Positions 1-6,915 of a stretch of DNA of 26,706 bases are shown here, one piece after another (within the stretch, counting starts at the first letter, position 1; the number at the start of each line of letters is the position of its first letter). The position numbers and the translations under genes were made by a program. This DNA is from a virus. The DNA lies in IMG/VR virus record IMGVR_UViG_3300025012_000262, positions 1-26,706 of that record; one strand, 5' to 3'. The notes below the pieces were generated by a model, which had not been told where the DNA came from, ran no database searches, and saw only the letters and a list, made by a program, of their open reading frames with translations.

Positions 1-1
1 C

Positions 2-103
2 CATAACCGTTATGGCCTGGAGACCCCGTGTTCTATTTGCTTGATCTTCACGGATTGGGTGGATAACTTATCCGGTGAAGATGAGTCGGTCACGGTGTTC
101 TAA
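2..103 (+). CDS. C-terminal end of an upstream gene (partial)
   Basis: Frame 2 is open from the left edge to a TAA at 101-103, giving about 33 residues. The other two plus frames stop early. The fragment reads HNRYGLETPCSIC and ends in an acidic tail, GEDESVTVF. The next gene starts 22 nt later with its own ribosome binding site, so this would be the 3' end of a co-directional gene. There is too little sequence for a functional call, and a PCSIC pair alone does not show zinc binding. Chance openness over 100 nt is possible. Confidence 0.45.
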   Translation, partial: HNRYGLETPCSICLIFTDWVDNLSGEDESVTVF

Positions 104-124
104 CCAGGGAAAGGACAGAGAGCC

Positions 125-310
125 ATGTTGAACCTGATACCTACGGTCTACGGTCGGTTTGCTTTCGGAATTGGGGCGGGCATCCTGATGCTGTTCGCGT
201 TCATGTTCGTGTTCGAGCACTGGGTGCAAGCTCTTCGCAGGATCTCCAAAGAACCTGACACAAACACGGTCACTTTCTTTCCCGTAAGAGCCCCTTACCT
301 GTTTTCCTGA
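125..310 (+). CDS. Small single-TM membrane protein, paralogue of the next gene
   Basis: This 61-residue protein has a hydrophobic segment at about residues 12-34 (FGIGAGILMLFAFMFVF). A short basic/polar tail follows. The ATG is preceded by GGGAAAGGA at about 10 nt. Its core resembles the start of the next gene: LMLFAFMFVFEHWVQALRR here against LMLFAAIFVLEQWEKALLK there, followed in both by a TNT/FF stretch. This suggests a tandem duplication. Its TGA overlaps the next ATG (TGATG), so the two are probably translationally coupled. Function is unknown. A holin-like or membrane-adaptor role is possible from size and topology only. Confidence 0.65.
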   Translation: MLNLIPTVYGRFAFGIGAGILMLFAFMFVFEHWVQALRRISKEPDTNTVTFFPVRAPYLFS

Positions 311-747
311 TGCTGTTCGCCGCCATCTTTGTCCTGGAACAGTGGGAGAAGGCACTCTTGAAAGTGAGACGGTCGAGTGATCCCGATTCCGGGACAAACA
401 CCACTTTCTTTCTCAAAAAGACTGTTCGTGTCTTTTTCCGGCCTTGTGTCCTCACACTGTTGTGGTTCACGGCACCCCTCCTGTTGATGCTTGGTCCCAC
501 CCTTGGGGCACCTGGACCGGATCTTCATGCTGCTCAGCCCGTCCGACAGGACTTCGTGGATGCCCTCCACAAGGCTGAGGAGGCCGTCAAGCCACAGACC
601 CCACAGGAACGACTAGAGGAACGGGAAACCAAACAGGAAGAGAAACGAGCGGCTGAAACCGAAGCCGTTGAGGATCGGGATCAGAAGGTACTTGAGGGTG
701 TGGAAAGTTTCCGCACCCGTATGCTCAATCCGGACATCCAAGACTGA
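310..747 (+). CDS. Membrane protein with coiled-coil tail, tandem paralogue
   Basis: The 145-residue product begins with a short hydrophobic stretch homologous to the preceding protein. A second hydrophobic segment lies at about residues 45-68 (VLTLLWFTAPLLLMLGPTLG), and the rest is a highly charged helical region rich in Glu, Arg and Lys (residues 85-130). The ATG sits in a TGATG overlap with no strong ribosome binding site, so expression probably depends on re-initiation. The frame is open upstream of the ATG back to 259 without another good start. The next gene follows 11 nt later. Function is unknown. Two membrane passes with a coiled coil would fit an envelope-associated scaffold, but this is inference. 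Confidence 0.7.
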   Translation: MLFAAIFVLEQWEKALLKVRRSSDPDSGTNTTFFLKKTVRVFFRPCVLTLLWFTAPLLLMLGPTLGAPGPDLHAAQPVRQDFVDALHKAEEAVKPQTPQERLEERETKQEEKRAAETEAVEDRDQKVLEGVESFRTRMLNPDIQD

Positions 748-758
748 AGGAGATCCTC

Positions 759-1718
759 ATGCGCCGGTTCTTGTTGGTGCTTCTTGTTCTGTCTGCTTGT
801 ACTGAAGCCGTACCCGCAGGGCACATCGGTAGAACGTGGGAGGCTAGTGGATTTACGGAAGACCTGCTCCAGCCGGGACGGCACGATTGCTGGGGCCGAT
901 GCCGCCTCTACTTGTTCGAAGCCACGGACCAGGCTTTCGAGATCCCACAGCAAGAAATCCTGTGTGCCGACAACCTGAACTTCAAGTTCTCGGTCAACAT
1001 CTTAGTTGGTCCCGCTGTCGGGAACAAGGCGGCGATCAAGGAGGTTTTCGTCAAGTTGTCACCCGCTGACATACCAGGCAAACGGTTCACAGTCAAGCAA
1101 CTGTTCGAGATGTACGTCCAGCCAGTGGCGGTTGAGAAGGAACATTCCGTTGTCTCAGCCTACAAGACTTCGGAGATTGTTGAGAAGCGGGCAAAGATCA
1201 TTCAAGAGTATGTGGCCGCCGTGAGGGATGCTACGAAGGATTCCGTGCTGGAGGTCAAGAGAATCTCCATTGGCAACTTTGACTTCCCCGATATCGTAAC
1301 TCAGGCACAGGAAGCCAAGGCCAAAGCAGCCGTCGAAATCGAAACCGCCCGCAACGAGGCTCAGAAGAGAGTGGAAATGGCACAGGCAGATGTCGAACTT
1401 GCGGGGATTCACTACAAGAAGGAGATGATCGAAGCCCAGATGGTCGCGGATTACAACAAGCTCATCGGGGCTTCAATCAGCCCTCAATATCTTGCCTACA
1501 AGCAACTGGAGACCATGTCCCATGCGGCAGATGGGGACAACAACATGATTTTCATCCCCTACACGGAGACCGCAAACGGGCAGTTGCAGTTCAATCAGTG
1601 GACGAAACCCGAAGCTTTGTTGGACGCCGCACTTCTCGCCAAGGTGAACCAACTCAAGCACGAGGCCGAGTCAAAAGGTGGACTCCCGTTCGGAATCAAG
1701 GTGCCTGAGTCAAAGTAG
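759..1718 (+). CDS. SPFH/band-7 (prohibitin-like) lipoprotein
   Basis: The 319-residue protein starts with a lipoprotein signal, MRRFLLVLLVLSAC, with lipobox L11-S12-A13-C14 and Thr at +2. This predicts a lipidated, surface-anchored protein rather than the usual N-terminal transmembrane anchor. Residues 17-190 follow the band-7 pattern: VPAGHIG, a DNLNFKFSV strand, and ISIGNFDFPDIV. From there to about 260 is an Ala/Glu-rich helical region (AQEAKAKAAVEIETARNEA), as in stomatin/prohibitin tails, followed by a YLAYKQLE segment. SPFH proteins form membrane-bound rings or cages, and large phages sometimes carry them. The start is set by AAGGAGA 6 nt upstream. It follows the small membrane proteins and is followed by a promoter, so it probably ends this unit. 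The SPFH call is by pattern, not search. Confidence 0.8.
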   Translation: MRRFLLVLLVLSACTEAVPAGHIGRTWEASGFTEDLLQPGRHDCWGRCRLYLFEATDQAFEIPQQEILCADNLNFKFSVNILVGPAVGNKAAIKEVFVKLSPADIPGKRFTVKQLFEMYVQPVAVEKEHSVVSAYKTSEIVEKRAKIIQEYVAAVRDATKDSVLEVKRISIGNFDFPDIVTQAQEAKAKAAVEIETARNEAQKRVEMAQADVELAGIHYKKEMIEAQMVADYNKLIGASISPQYLAYKQLETMSHAADGDNNMIFIPYTETANGQLQFNQWTKPEALLDAALLAKVNQLKHEAESKGGLPFGIKVPESK

Positions 1719-1736
1719 TCTCCTGCCCAGCCAGTC

Positions 1737-1774
1737 CCGACCCCTTCGCTGAATTCGTCTATAATCCTTGAAGG
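1737..1774 (+). promoter_or_regulatory. Sigma70-like promoter, copy A of a repeated phage promoter
   Basis: A consensus -10, TATAAT, lies at 1760-1765. A weak -35 (CCGACC, 1737-1742) lies 17 nt upstream. The block TCTATAATCCTTGAAGG recurs exactly near 22812, and the upstream CGACCCC plus TCGCT is also shared. CCTTGAAGG just after the -10 has inverted CCTT/AAGG arms spanning the predicted start site, and may be an operator or initial-transcription signal. It precedes the gene at 1790 by about 25 nt, and that leader carries a purine-rich ribosome binding site. Confidence 0.8.
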
Positions 1775-1789
1775 GGGGAGGGGTCGGTC

Positions 1790-2041
1790 ATGAAACTCAT
1801 GGACATGTTATTCAAGATTCTGTCCGTGTTGGTCATCCCCTTGCTTCTATGGGGGATCAGCTTAGAAGTTCGGTTGGCTGTTCAGAAAACCGAGATGGCT
1901 CAGATGAAACAGGACTTGGCTGCTACTGAAAATGTCAAGGCGGCAGTTCAAGCGGGTGCCTTGGCCCTTGTTCGACTGGAGGAACAGATACATGCCATCA
2001 ACACCAACCTCACCGAAATCAAGGGGCTTCTGCCTCGATAG
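1790..2041 (+). CDS. Small TM plus coiled-coil protein
   Basis: This 83-residue protein has one transmembrane segment (residues 7-25, LFKILSVLVIPLLLWGIS) and then a helical, heptad-like region to the end (MAQMKQDLAATENVKAAV). It is the first gene after the promoter at 1760 and has a GGGGGGAGGGG ribosome binding tract. The downstream gene starts inside it, in another frame, with a 50-nt overlap. The topology (short cytoplasmic end, TM, coiled coil) is like that of inner-membrane spanins, but no partner lipoprotein is embedded here, so I do not name it as a spanin. Function unknown. Confidence 0.75.
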   Translation: MKLMDMLFKILSVLVIPLLLWGISLEVRLAVQKTEMAQMKQDLAATENVKAAVQAGALALVRLEEQIHAINTNLTEIKGLLPR

Positions 2042-2582
2042 GCTGCTCTTGATCCTTGGTTTGGGGCTGCTTGGGGGGATAACCTGGTTTGTCCGATTCT
2101 CTCTGTCTGAATACCCGTCCAAGTCCTCGAAACCCCTCCCAATGATTGATGCAACTCCAGGATCAGTGACTGTTTCGGATGTACCGGTGATTACTGAGGT
2201 TGATGCACAGGATTCGGTCCAGTTGGTTGTGAATCAGGCAGCCCAACAGGTTCAGCAGATCCAACAAGAGGCGGTCCAAAAAGAGCCAGAAGTTCAGGCT
2301 ATTGCTCAGGAGGTGCGAGCCATACGCACTTCTCTGATCGAGAGTCGTTTTCAAGAGTTGGACAACCAGGCCAAAAAATATCTGTGGGCAGCGCAGCCCC
2401 CAGATGAACAGGATCCAGTCTATGAGACCTACCAGGAATGGTTGTATCTCAAGGCCCGTCGAGAGAAACGACACCATCTCCTCGGATGGGGTAAGGGGGG
2501 TGGCCTGAAGGTCTCTCCGCCGGAAGCAGAGGCACCCCCTGCTCCGGATCCTGGTTATCAACCCGATTGGGTAGCTGAATGA
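1992..2582 (+). CDS. Single-TM protein with coiled coil and Pro-rich C-terminus
   Basis: The 196-residue product has a basic N-terminus and a TM segment at about residues 17-36 (LLLILGLGLLGGITWFV). A Gln/Glu-rich helical region follows (VVNQAAQQVQQIQQEAVQ), and the C-terminus is Pro-rich (PEAEAPPAPDPGYQP). The start is chosen because GGAGGAA lies 7 nt upstream. An earlier in-frame ATG at 1932 has no such site. The gene therefore begins inside the preceding gene, and translation of the two is probably linked. Membrane orientation and function are unknown. A cell-envelope or lysis accessory role is possible from the neighbourhood. Confidence 0.75.
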   Translation: MPSTPTSPKSRGFCLDRLLLILGLGLLGGITWFVRFSLSEYPSKSSKPLPMIDATPGSVTVSDVPVITEVDAQDSVQLVVNQAAQQVQQIQQEAVQKEPEVQAIAQEVRAIRTSLIESRFQELDNQAKKYLWAAQPPDEQDPVYETYQEWLYLKARREKRHHLLGWGKGGGLKVSPPEAEAPPAPDPGYQPDWVAE

Positions 2583-2587
2583 TGCCC

Positions 2588-2640
2588 CAGTCAGAAAGAC
2601 CCGAAGAAGGGTAGAATGAGGCACCCCTACGTCAGGGGAG
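2588..2640 (+). promoter_or_regulatory. Candidate promoter with 5' leader hairpin
   Basis: A TAGAAT -10-like hexamer lies at 2612-2617, with a weak CAGTCA -35 candidate 18 nt upstream. A perfect 5-bp hairpin, CCCCT-acgtc-AGGGG (2624-2638), would sit at the very 5' end of the transcript. A GGAGGAGAAAAA ribosome binding tract follows. The arrangement resembles the leader hairpin at 22836-22860. The -35 is poor, so this is tentative. If correct, it could start the main structural operon. Confidence 0.35.
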
Positions 2641-2654
2641 GAGAAAAAACGAAG

Positions 2655-3092
2655 ATGGACGACACGACCAAGACACTTGGCAATGAAGATGCGGCTCCTG
2701 AAACGCTTCCCACGGGCGAGCCTGAAGTGGCTGGGGAAGCACCTCCCGAGGATCCCAATGTCATCGGGAACCTGGAAATCAATGAGATTCAACAACTCAA
2801 CTTCTTGCGGCAACAGAGCACCCAGGTCACGCTTCAGATTGGCCAACTGGAAATCCAGAAGGCAGGTTTGATTGGACGCCTGGGAGAGTTCGAGCGACAG
2901 GCCCATGAGGCCATGCAGGTGGTCGGGAAACGTCTGGGTATCTCAGACGGGGCACAATGGCAGGTGGGGATTGATGGCAAGATCCGTCTCCTGGCATCCC
3001 CGGAACAGAAGGGTGCCCCTGTTCAGGGAGTCAAGAAGCCTGCTCGTCTGGGTCTCGTAGGACCGGACGGCAAAGAGCTTCCGGTTTCCTAG
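2655..3092 (+). CDS. Probable coiled-coil structural or scaffold-like protein
   Basis: The 145-residue product starts with an acidic, Pro/Glu-rich tail (residues 1-40). A helical region at about 45-90 with regular hydrophobic spacing follows (LRQQSTQVTLQIGQLEIQKA). A short globular C-terminus contains GISDGAQWQVGIDGKIRLL. An in-frame ATG at 2616 exists, but it would lie at or before the predicted transcript start, and the GGAGGAG tract lies between the two, so 2655 is preferred. It immediately precedes the intein-bearing structural gene (11-nt gap). No family recognised. The position suggests a virion assembly role. Confidence 0.7.
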   Translation: MDDTTKTLGNEDAAPETLPTGEPEVAGEAPPEDPNVIGNLEINEIQQLNFLRQQSTQVTLQIGQLEIQKAGLIGRLGEFERQAHEAMQVVGKRLGISDGAQWQVGIDGKIRLLASPEQKGAPVQGVKKPARLGLVGPDGKELPVS

Positions 3093-3103
3093 AGGAGCCT
3101 TTT

Positions 3104-5767
3104 ATGGCCGCCGGATGGGATTCAGGACCAACCGATCAACCGATATCTCCTTCCAATGGGACGGTCATCAATCCGTTTATGATCGGGGTGTTGGACCTAC
3201 ATTGGGACAATCCTGCTGTCCTTGCTCGAAATGCCGGGTTCGTAGTTGTTGGGGTGAACGTCTATCGGTCCGATGTGAGCGACCGTGGACCCTATTTCCG
3301 ACTCAACGACTTCCCCATTGGGGGAACCTACTGGCGAGATCGTACAGACAACGTACTCGTTCAGGAAACAATAGATTGGAACACAGCCTGGCTTTCCAAG
3401 GGAGATGGGGTCAACACCCGTCGTTGGGTGTTTCGGACACAACACCCCATCGTGAAAGCCCGTCCCCAGGGGCCGTATGGACAACCCACGGTTGCAAACT
3501 CCCCTGTTGATGTGGAAGTCTATATCAACGGGATCATGGTTCAGGTTTCGGAGGTTTTCGGGTCTGGGGGTGAGGTGACTCTCATCAATTTGCCTACCTT
3601 CGACCAGGCCACAGAGAAATCCGAACCAGCCCTGCTCCCGACAGCAACCGCGTCTGTGATCATCAACTACTATGCAAACCGAAACCATGTCCGGTCTGGG
3701 CTGGATGCGACCATCCACTACCGACTGGCCACGGTGGTCATAGATGCCACAACCCCCAGTGGCTATCGTGAAACCGATCTAGCCTATTGTGAACCTCTGT
3801 CTTCGGCTTCGGTAGAGCGACTTGACTACATCTGGCGGGAGGCAGTTCGGCGGAACCAATGGATCCTTCAACAGGGTGGGGAACGGGTCAAGAACTTCAT
3901 CCGAAAGTTGGCAGGGGTTCCTTGCACTTGCGGGATGGATGCCAGAATCAAAGAGTTTGGGGGGCAGCCCTCGAACCGTTGTTTGACATGTTTTGTTCCT
4001 GGGACCCTTGTTCGGACAGAATCCGGGTATCAACCCATTGAGTCAGTACGGGTTGGTGAACGGGTCTTGACTCAGGACGGTACTTTCCGGGAGGTGACCA
4101 AGACTTTTGCATCAGATTTCAGGGGGGACCTGGTTTCTATACTGCCCTCTGTGGCAACCCGACCCATTTTGGCGACTTCGGAGCACCCGTTCTTGGTGTT
4201 GAAAGGGGCACATCAGAAGCAAATTCGGCGGCCTTGTGGTCCGAAGTGCAATACCTACATCTCTGATGGGGATGGGTTGTATACAGCGGGTAGTGTCCGG
4301 TTGCTCCCTAGCGGTCGGTGGGGGGCACGGGTTCAAGTGAATGGGGGCCGGGGTCAAGGTAGAAAGGCGCTTGGGACTTATGATTCGGAGGCGACAGCCC
4401 AGCAGGCTATCCAGACTTACCTAAAAGGTGAGGCGGAATCAGGGCATGTCCTCCAATGGGATGGTGCTGAGGGTCTTTCTTCAGGGAACTGGCTTGTGGC
4501 ACAATGGGATCAGCAGATCCAAAACCTTACGGAAGTACGAATCCCCCCCGAGTTTCTCAAAGCCGCTCATCCCGGAATGCCCCGGCTTGGTCCTGACCGT
4601 TTCGAGGTTGATGAAGATTTCCTTTGGATGGTGGGTTTATATCTGGCGGATGGCAGTAAAGGGAGCCGCGATCTCCGATTTTCCCTCCACCGTGAAGAAA
4701 AAACCATTCAGGATCGACTAATGGATCTGTTCCAGCGATGGGGTTACCATCCTGTGATTGGAACCAGGCCCGGCAACGGAGTCGATGTCAGGGTGTCGAG
4801 CACCACATTGGCTGAATGGTTTCCCCATTGGTTGGGTTCCAGGTGCTTCAATAAGCGTATCCCTGAAGACTTGATGCACTTGCCCCCAGAGAAAGCATGG
4901 GCGCTTTTGCGAGGTGTTTGGGATGGAGATGGCTCCAAAACAGACAACGAGATCACGCAGACTTCCGAAGTGTTGGCCCTTCAGATTGCGGAGTTGCTGC
5001 ATCGGGTTGGGGAACAACCGCTGATCCGCAGGCAACAGGCTGAAAGCCTGACCCCCAAAGGGAATAAACGACGATTGGCTTTCTGTGTGAGTTGGGCGGA
5101 GCCTGCGTCAAAGCATGTCAATCGGAAGGGTCGTTGGGTGTTTGGGGACGTTCTCCTAACTCAGATTCGGAAGACTTATCGTGTCCCCTATATAGGTAAG
5201 GTTCATAACTTAAAGGTCGAAGGGAACCACACCTATGTTGTCCAGGGGGTGATTACACACAACTGCTACGGTACCGGATACGTTGGGGGGTTCGAAGGCC
5301 CTTACGATATCACCATTGCTCCCGACGATGCTGAGCGCCGAATCTCCCAGTCTCCTTTTGGGCGACGAAAAGAACACACCTATGAGGTGTGGACCGGGCC
5401 AAGCCCGCTAGTCACCCAACGGGATTTCATCGTCAAACAGACCAATGAGAGATACTCCATCGGTCCCGTTCGTCGCCCGAGTAACCGAGGGAACATTCTG
5501 CAACAGCATTTCACCATTGCCTACTTTGATGAGCAGGACATTCGTTATCAGGTGCCCATCGAGGGAGTTGATTCCTTGGTTATCCCACAAACACGCTATG
5601 GCTTCCGACACGCACCGTCCATACCCGTAGATGGTGGCACTCCTGGTTATGCTCCGTACCCGCTGGGTCCAGAGAATCAGATGCCCATGCAAACCGAGAA
5701 AGCCGGATGGCCAGATGAGGTTCAGCAAAGAGGACGAACCCCGGTTTGGGAGAATCAAAACGAATAG
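3104..5767 (+). CDS. Virion structural (neck-like) protein interrupted by an intein
   Basis: The precursor is 887 residues. Residues 1-295 and 721-887 are the exteins (462 residues after splicing) and 296-720 are an intein. The N-extein is beta-rich. It carries VEVYINGIMVQVSEV ... VIINYYANRN, a module that recurs in the sheath. Near the splice site is a cysteine cluster: PCTCGMDAR in the N-extein, then CLT at its end, joined after splicing to CYGTGYVGGFEGPYD. The mature protein would therefore have CxC ... CLTCYGTG, a zinc-knuckle pattern. The C-extein ends in a Pro-rich tail. The start has GAGGAG 7 nt upstream. Its place at the head of the connector-like genes suggests a neck or head-tail joining protein. 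That role is inference from position and the shared module. Confidence 0.85.
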   Translation: MAAGWDSGPTDQPISPSNGTVINPFMIGVLDLHWDNPAVLARNAGFVVVGVNVYRSDVSDRGPYFRLNDFPIGGTYWRDRTDNVLVQETIDWNTAWLSKGDGVNTRRWVFRTQHPIVKARPQGPYGQPTVANSPVDVEVYINGIMVQVSEVFGSGGEVTLINLPTFDQATEKSEPALLPTATASVIINYYANRNHVRSGLDATIHYRLATVVIDATTPSGYRETDLAYCEPLSSASVERLDYIWREAVRRNQWILQQGGERVKNFIRKLAGVPCTCGMDARIKEFGGQPSNRCLTCFVPGTLVRTESGYQPIESVRVGERVLTQDGTFREVTKTFASDFRGDLVSILPSVATRPILATSEHPFLVLKGAHQKQIRRPCGPKCNTYISDGDGLYTAGSVRLLPSGRWGARVQVNGGRGQGRKALGTYDSEATAQQAIQTYLKGEAESGHVLQWDGAEGLSSGNWLVAQWDQQIQNLTEVRIPPEFLKAAHPGMPRLGPDRFEVDEDFLWMVGLYLADGSKGSRDLRFSLHREEKTIQDRLMDLFQRWGYHPVIGTRPGNGVDVRVSSTTLAEWFPHWLGSRCFNKRIPEDLMHLPPEKAWALLRGVWDGDGSKTDNEITQTSEVLALQIAELLHRVGEQPLIRRQQAESLTPKGNKRRLAFCVSWAEPASKHVNRKGRWVFGDVLLTQIRKTYRVPYIGKVHNLKVEGNHTYVVQGVITHNCYGTGYVGGFEGPYDITIAPDDAERRISQSPFGRRKEHTYEVWTGPSPLVTQRDFIVKQTNERYSIGPVRRPSNRGNILQQHFTIAYFDEQDIRYQVPIEGVDSLVIPQTRYGFRHAPSIPVDGGTPGYAPYPLGPENQMPMQTEKAGWPDEVQQRGRTPVWENQNE
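3989..5263 (+). mobile_element. Intein with LAGLIDADG homing endonuclease and AP2-like domain
   Basis: The intein is 425 residues, in frame within the structural gene. Block A is CFVPGTLVRTESGYQPIE (Cys1 at precursor residue 296). Block B is LATSEHPFLV, with T358 and H361. Block F/G is VHNLKVEGNHTYVVQGVITHN-C, with the terminal His-Asn and Cys+1 at 721. The endonuclease motifs are FLWMVGLYLADGS (506-518, acid D516) and LLRGVWDGDGS (601-611, acid D609). Between block B and the endonuclease, residues 397-440 (LPSGRWGARVQVNG, then LGTYDSEATAQQAI) resemble an AP2-type DNA-binding domain. All splicing residues are present, so it should splice autocatalytically. Both endonuclease acids are intact, so homing may still be active. 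Confidence 0.92.
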
Positions 5768-5779
5768 TCAGGGTTCAGA

Positions 5780-6391
5780 ATGTCTAGTGTCAAGGTTAGG
5801 GTCAGGGGCAGTTATGGTGGGCCTTGGGGCAAGAAAACCGGGTCCGAGGTCTCTCCCAAGTTTCTTCAGAAGATGGCCCGGTGTATTGTTCGCATCATGT
5901 CCAGGGAGGCCCGTAAGGATTTTGCCAGACGGGGTTGGTCTGGCCGGGATCCAAAGGGTGGGCCTGACATTGGGAAGTCTTTCGGGTACAAGCTCTTGGG
6001 CAAGAGTACCATTGAGGTCACCTGTTCCTTCTGGGGGATTGCCGAGATGGTCAGTGGCGACATCCCCGAACGGCGAATGGTGTGGCTGACACAGGAAGCC
6101 AAGGATAAGAGTCCCTCTCAGTACACCCTGACCGATGAAGAACGAAAGCGGGGCATGAAGGCAACCGGTCGGATGTCTGAAGGAAAAAGGCTCCCTTTGG
6201 TGGTCCCTCTGAAGGGAGATGGTGGCCAGGTGATTTTTCGTGTGGCCCCACTGACAACTCAAGAGGCTTGGATTCATCCGGGGATTGCCAAACACACGTT
6301 CATTGAGCGAGCGATGAGACAAGCCCGAGAGGAATGTGTCCAGATGATGACCCAGGAAGTGTTGGGTCAAATGTCAGGAGCAGAGACGTGA
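5780..6391 (+). CDS. Probable tail-completion or neck protein
   Basis: The 203-residue protein is basic, with an N-terminal helix (KFLQKMARCIVRIMSREARK). The C-terminal motif APLTTQEAWIHPGIAKHTF leads into a last helix. A W-x-HPG-x-x-x-x-x-F signature before a terminal helix occurs in head-tail joining and tail-completion proteins of many tailed phages (gp10/virion-morphogenesis type). This is a pattern match from memory, not a search. A CAGGG ribosome binding site lies upstream, and the gap to the previous gene is 12 nt. The last codons overlap the next gene as GTGA. Confidence 0.6.
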   Translation: MSSVKVRVRGSYGGPWGKKTGSEVSPKFLQKMARCIVRIMSREARKDFARRGWSGRDPKGGPDIGKSFGYKLLGKSTIEVTCSFWGIAEMVSGDIPERRMVWLTQEAKDKSPSQYTLTDEERKRGMKATGRMSEGKRLPLVVPLKGDGGQVIFRVAPLTTQEAWIHPGIAKHTFIERAMRQAREECVQMMTQEVLGQMSGAET

Positions 6392-6915
6392 TTGAGGGTG
6401 AGATCCGGTGTGTCTGCCTACGAGTTCAGATCAACGATCTGAATCTGGTCATGGAAAAAGGAGATGTGGTGTATCTCCCGGCTACAAGGGTCATGGCTTC
6501 CCAAGATCTCATGCGTTTACGAGCCGGAGTCGATGTTCGGTTTGTTAGACGGTGCCGGGAAGAACGTGCTCCTGGTCCCCCGGTGGATGTGATCCGGCCC
6601 GAGCCAACTCCGATCTTTTGGCAACCCCCATTACCACCACCAGTGGAAGCCAAGATCGATTTGGATGTTTTAGCTGAGAAAGTGGCTGCCCGAATGCCTC
6701 GGGTGGACACAGGTACTCTCCAACAACTGATTCAGATGATCACTGGGGGTTCTTCATTGAGGGTCTCCTCCGAACCCCAGTTCATCCCTGAGATGGGAGC
6801 CTTACCTGCGGCGGACGTGGTCGTCTCGGAACAGAAGGCAGAGGGTGGTACAGTAGAGATCGCCGTGAAGGCCCTCAAGAAGGCCCGAAAGACCGGCAAA
6901 AAGACGGAGGGGTGA
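6388..6915 (+). CDS. Unknown structural-operon protein with Lys-rich C-terminus
   Basis: The start is taken as GTG at 6388, which overlaps the previous stop (GTGA) and has AGGAG 7 nt upstream. An earlier in-frame ATG at 6334 would add 18 residues deep inside the previous gene. The product is 175 residues: a compact beta-type N-terminus (VYLPATRVMASQDLMRL), a Pro-rich linker (about 70-90), a helical segment and a basic tail (KALKKARKTGKKTEG). No family recognised. The stop overlaps the next gene (TGATG), so the three genes are probably coupled. Confidence 0.7.
   Translation: MIEGEIRCVCLRVQINDLNLVMEKGDVVYLPATRVMASQDLMRLRAGVDVRFVRRCREERAPGPPVDVIRPEPTPIFWQPPLPPPVEAKIDLDVLAEKVAARMPRVDTGTLQQLIQMITGGSSLRVSSEPQFIPEMGALPAADVVVSEQKAEGGTVEIAVKALKKARKTGKKTEG

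Noticed and set aside
1932-1991. Earlier ATG for the Pro-rich TM protein
   Set aside because: It lacks a ribosome binding site, and the next in-frame ATG at 1992 has GGAGGAA at 7 nt. The extra 20 residues would precede the TM segment without a clear role.
2163-2906. 247-residue open frame on the minus strand
   Set aside because: It lies antisense to two plus-strand genes with good ribosome binding sites and sensible protein composition, and has no start signal of its own. It is a shadow frame.
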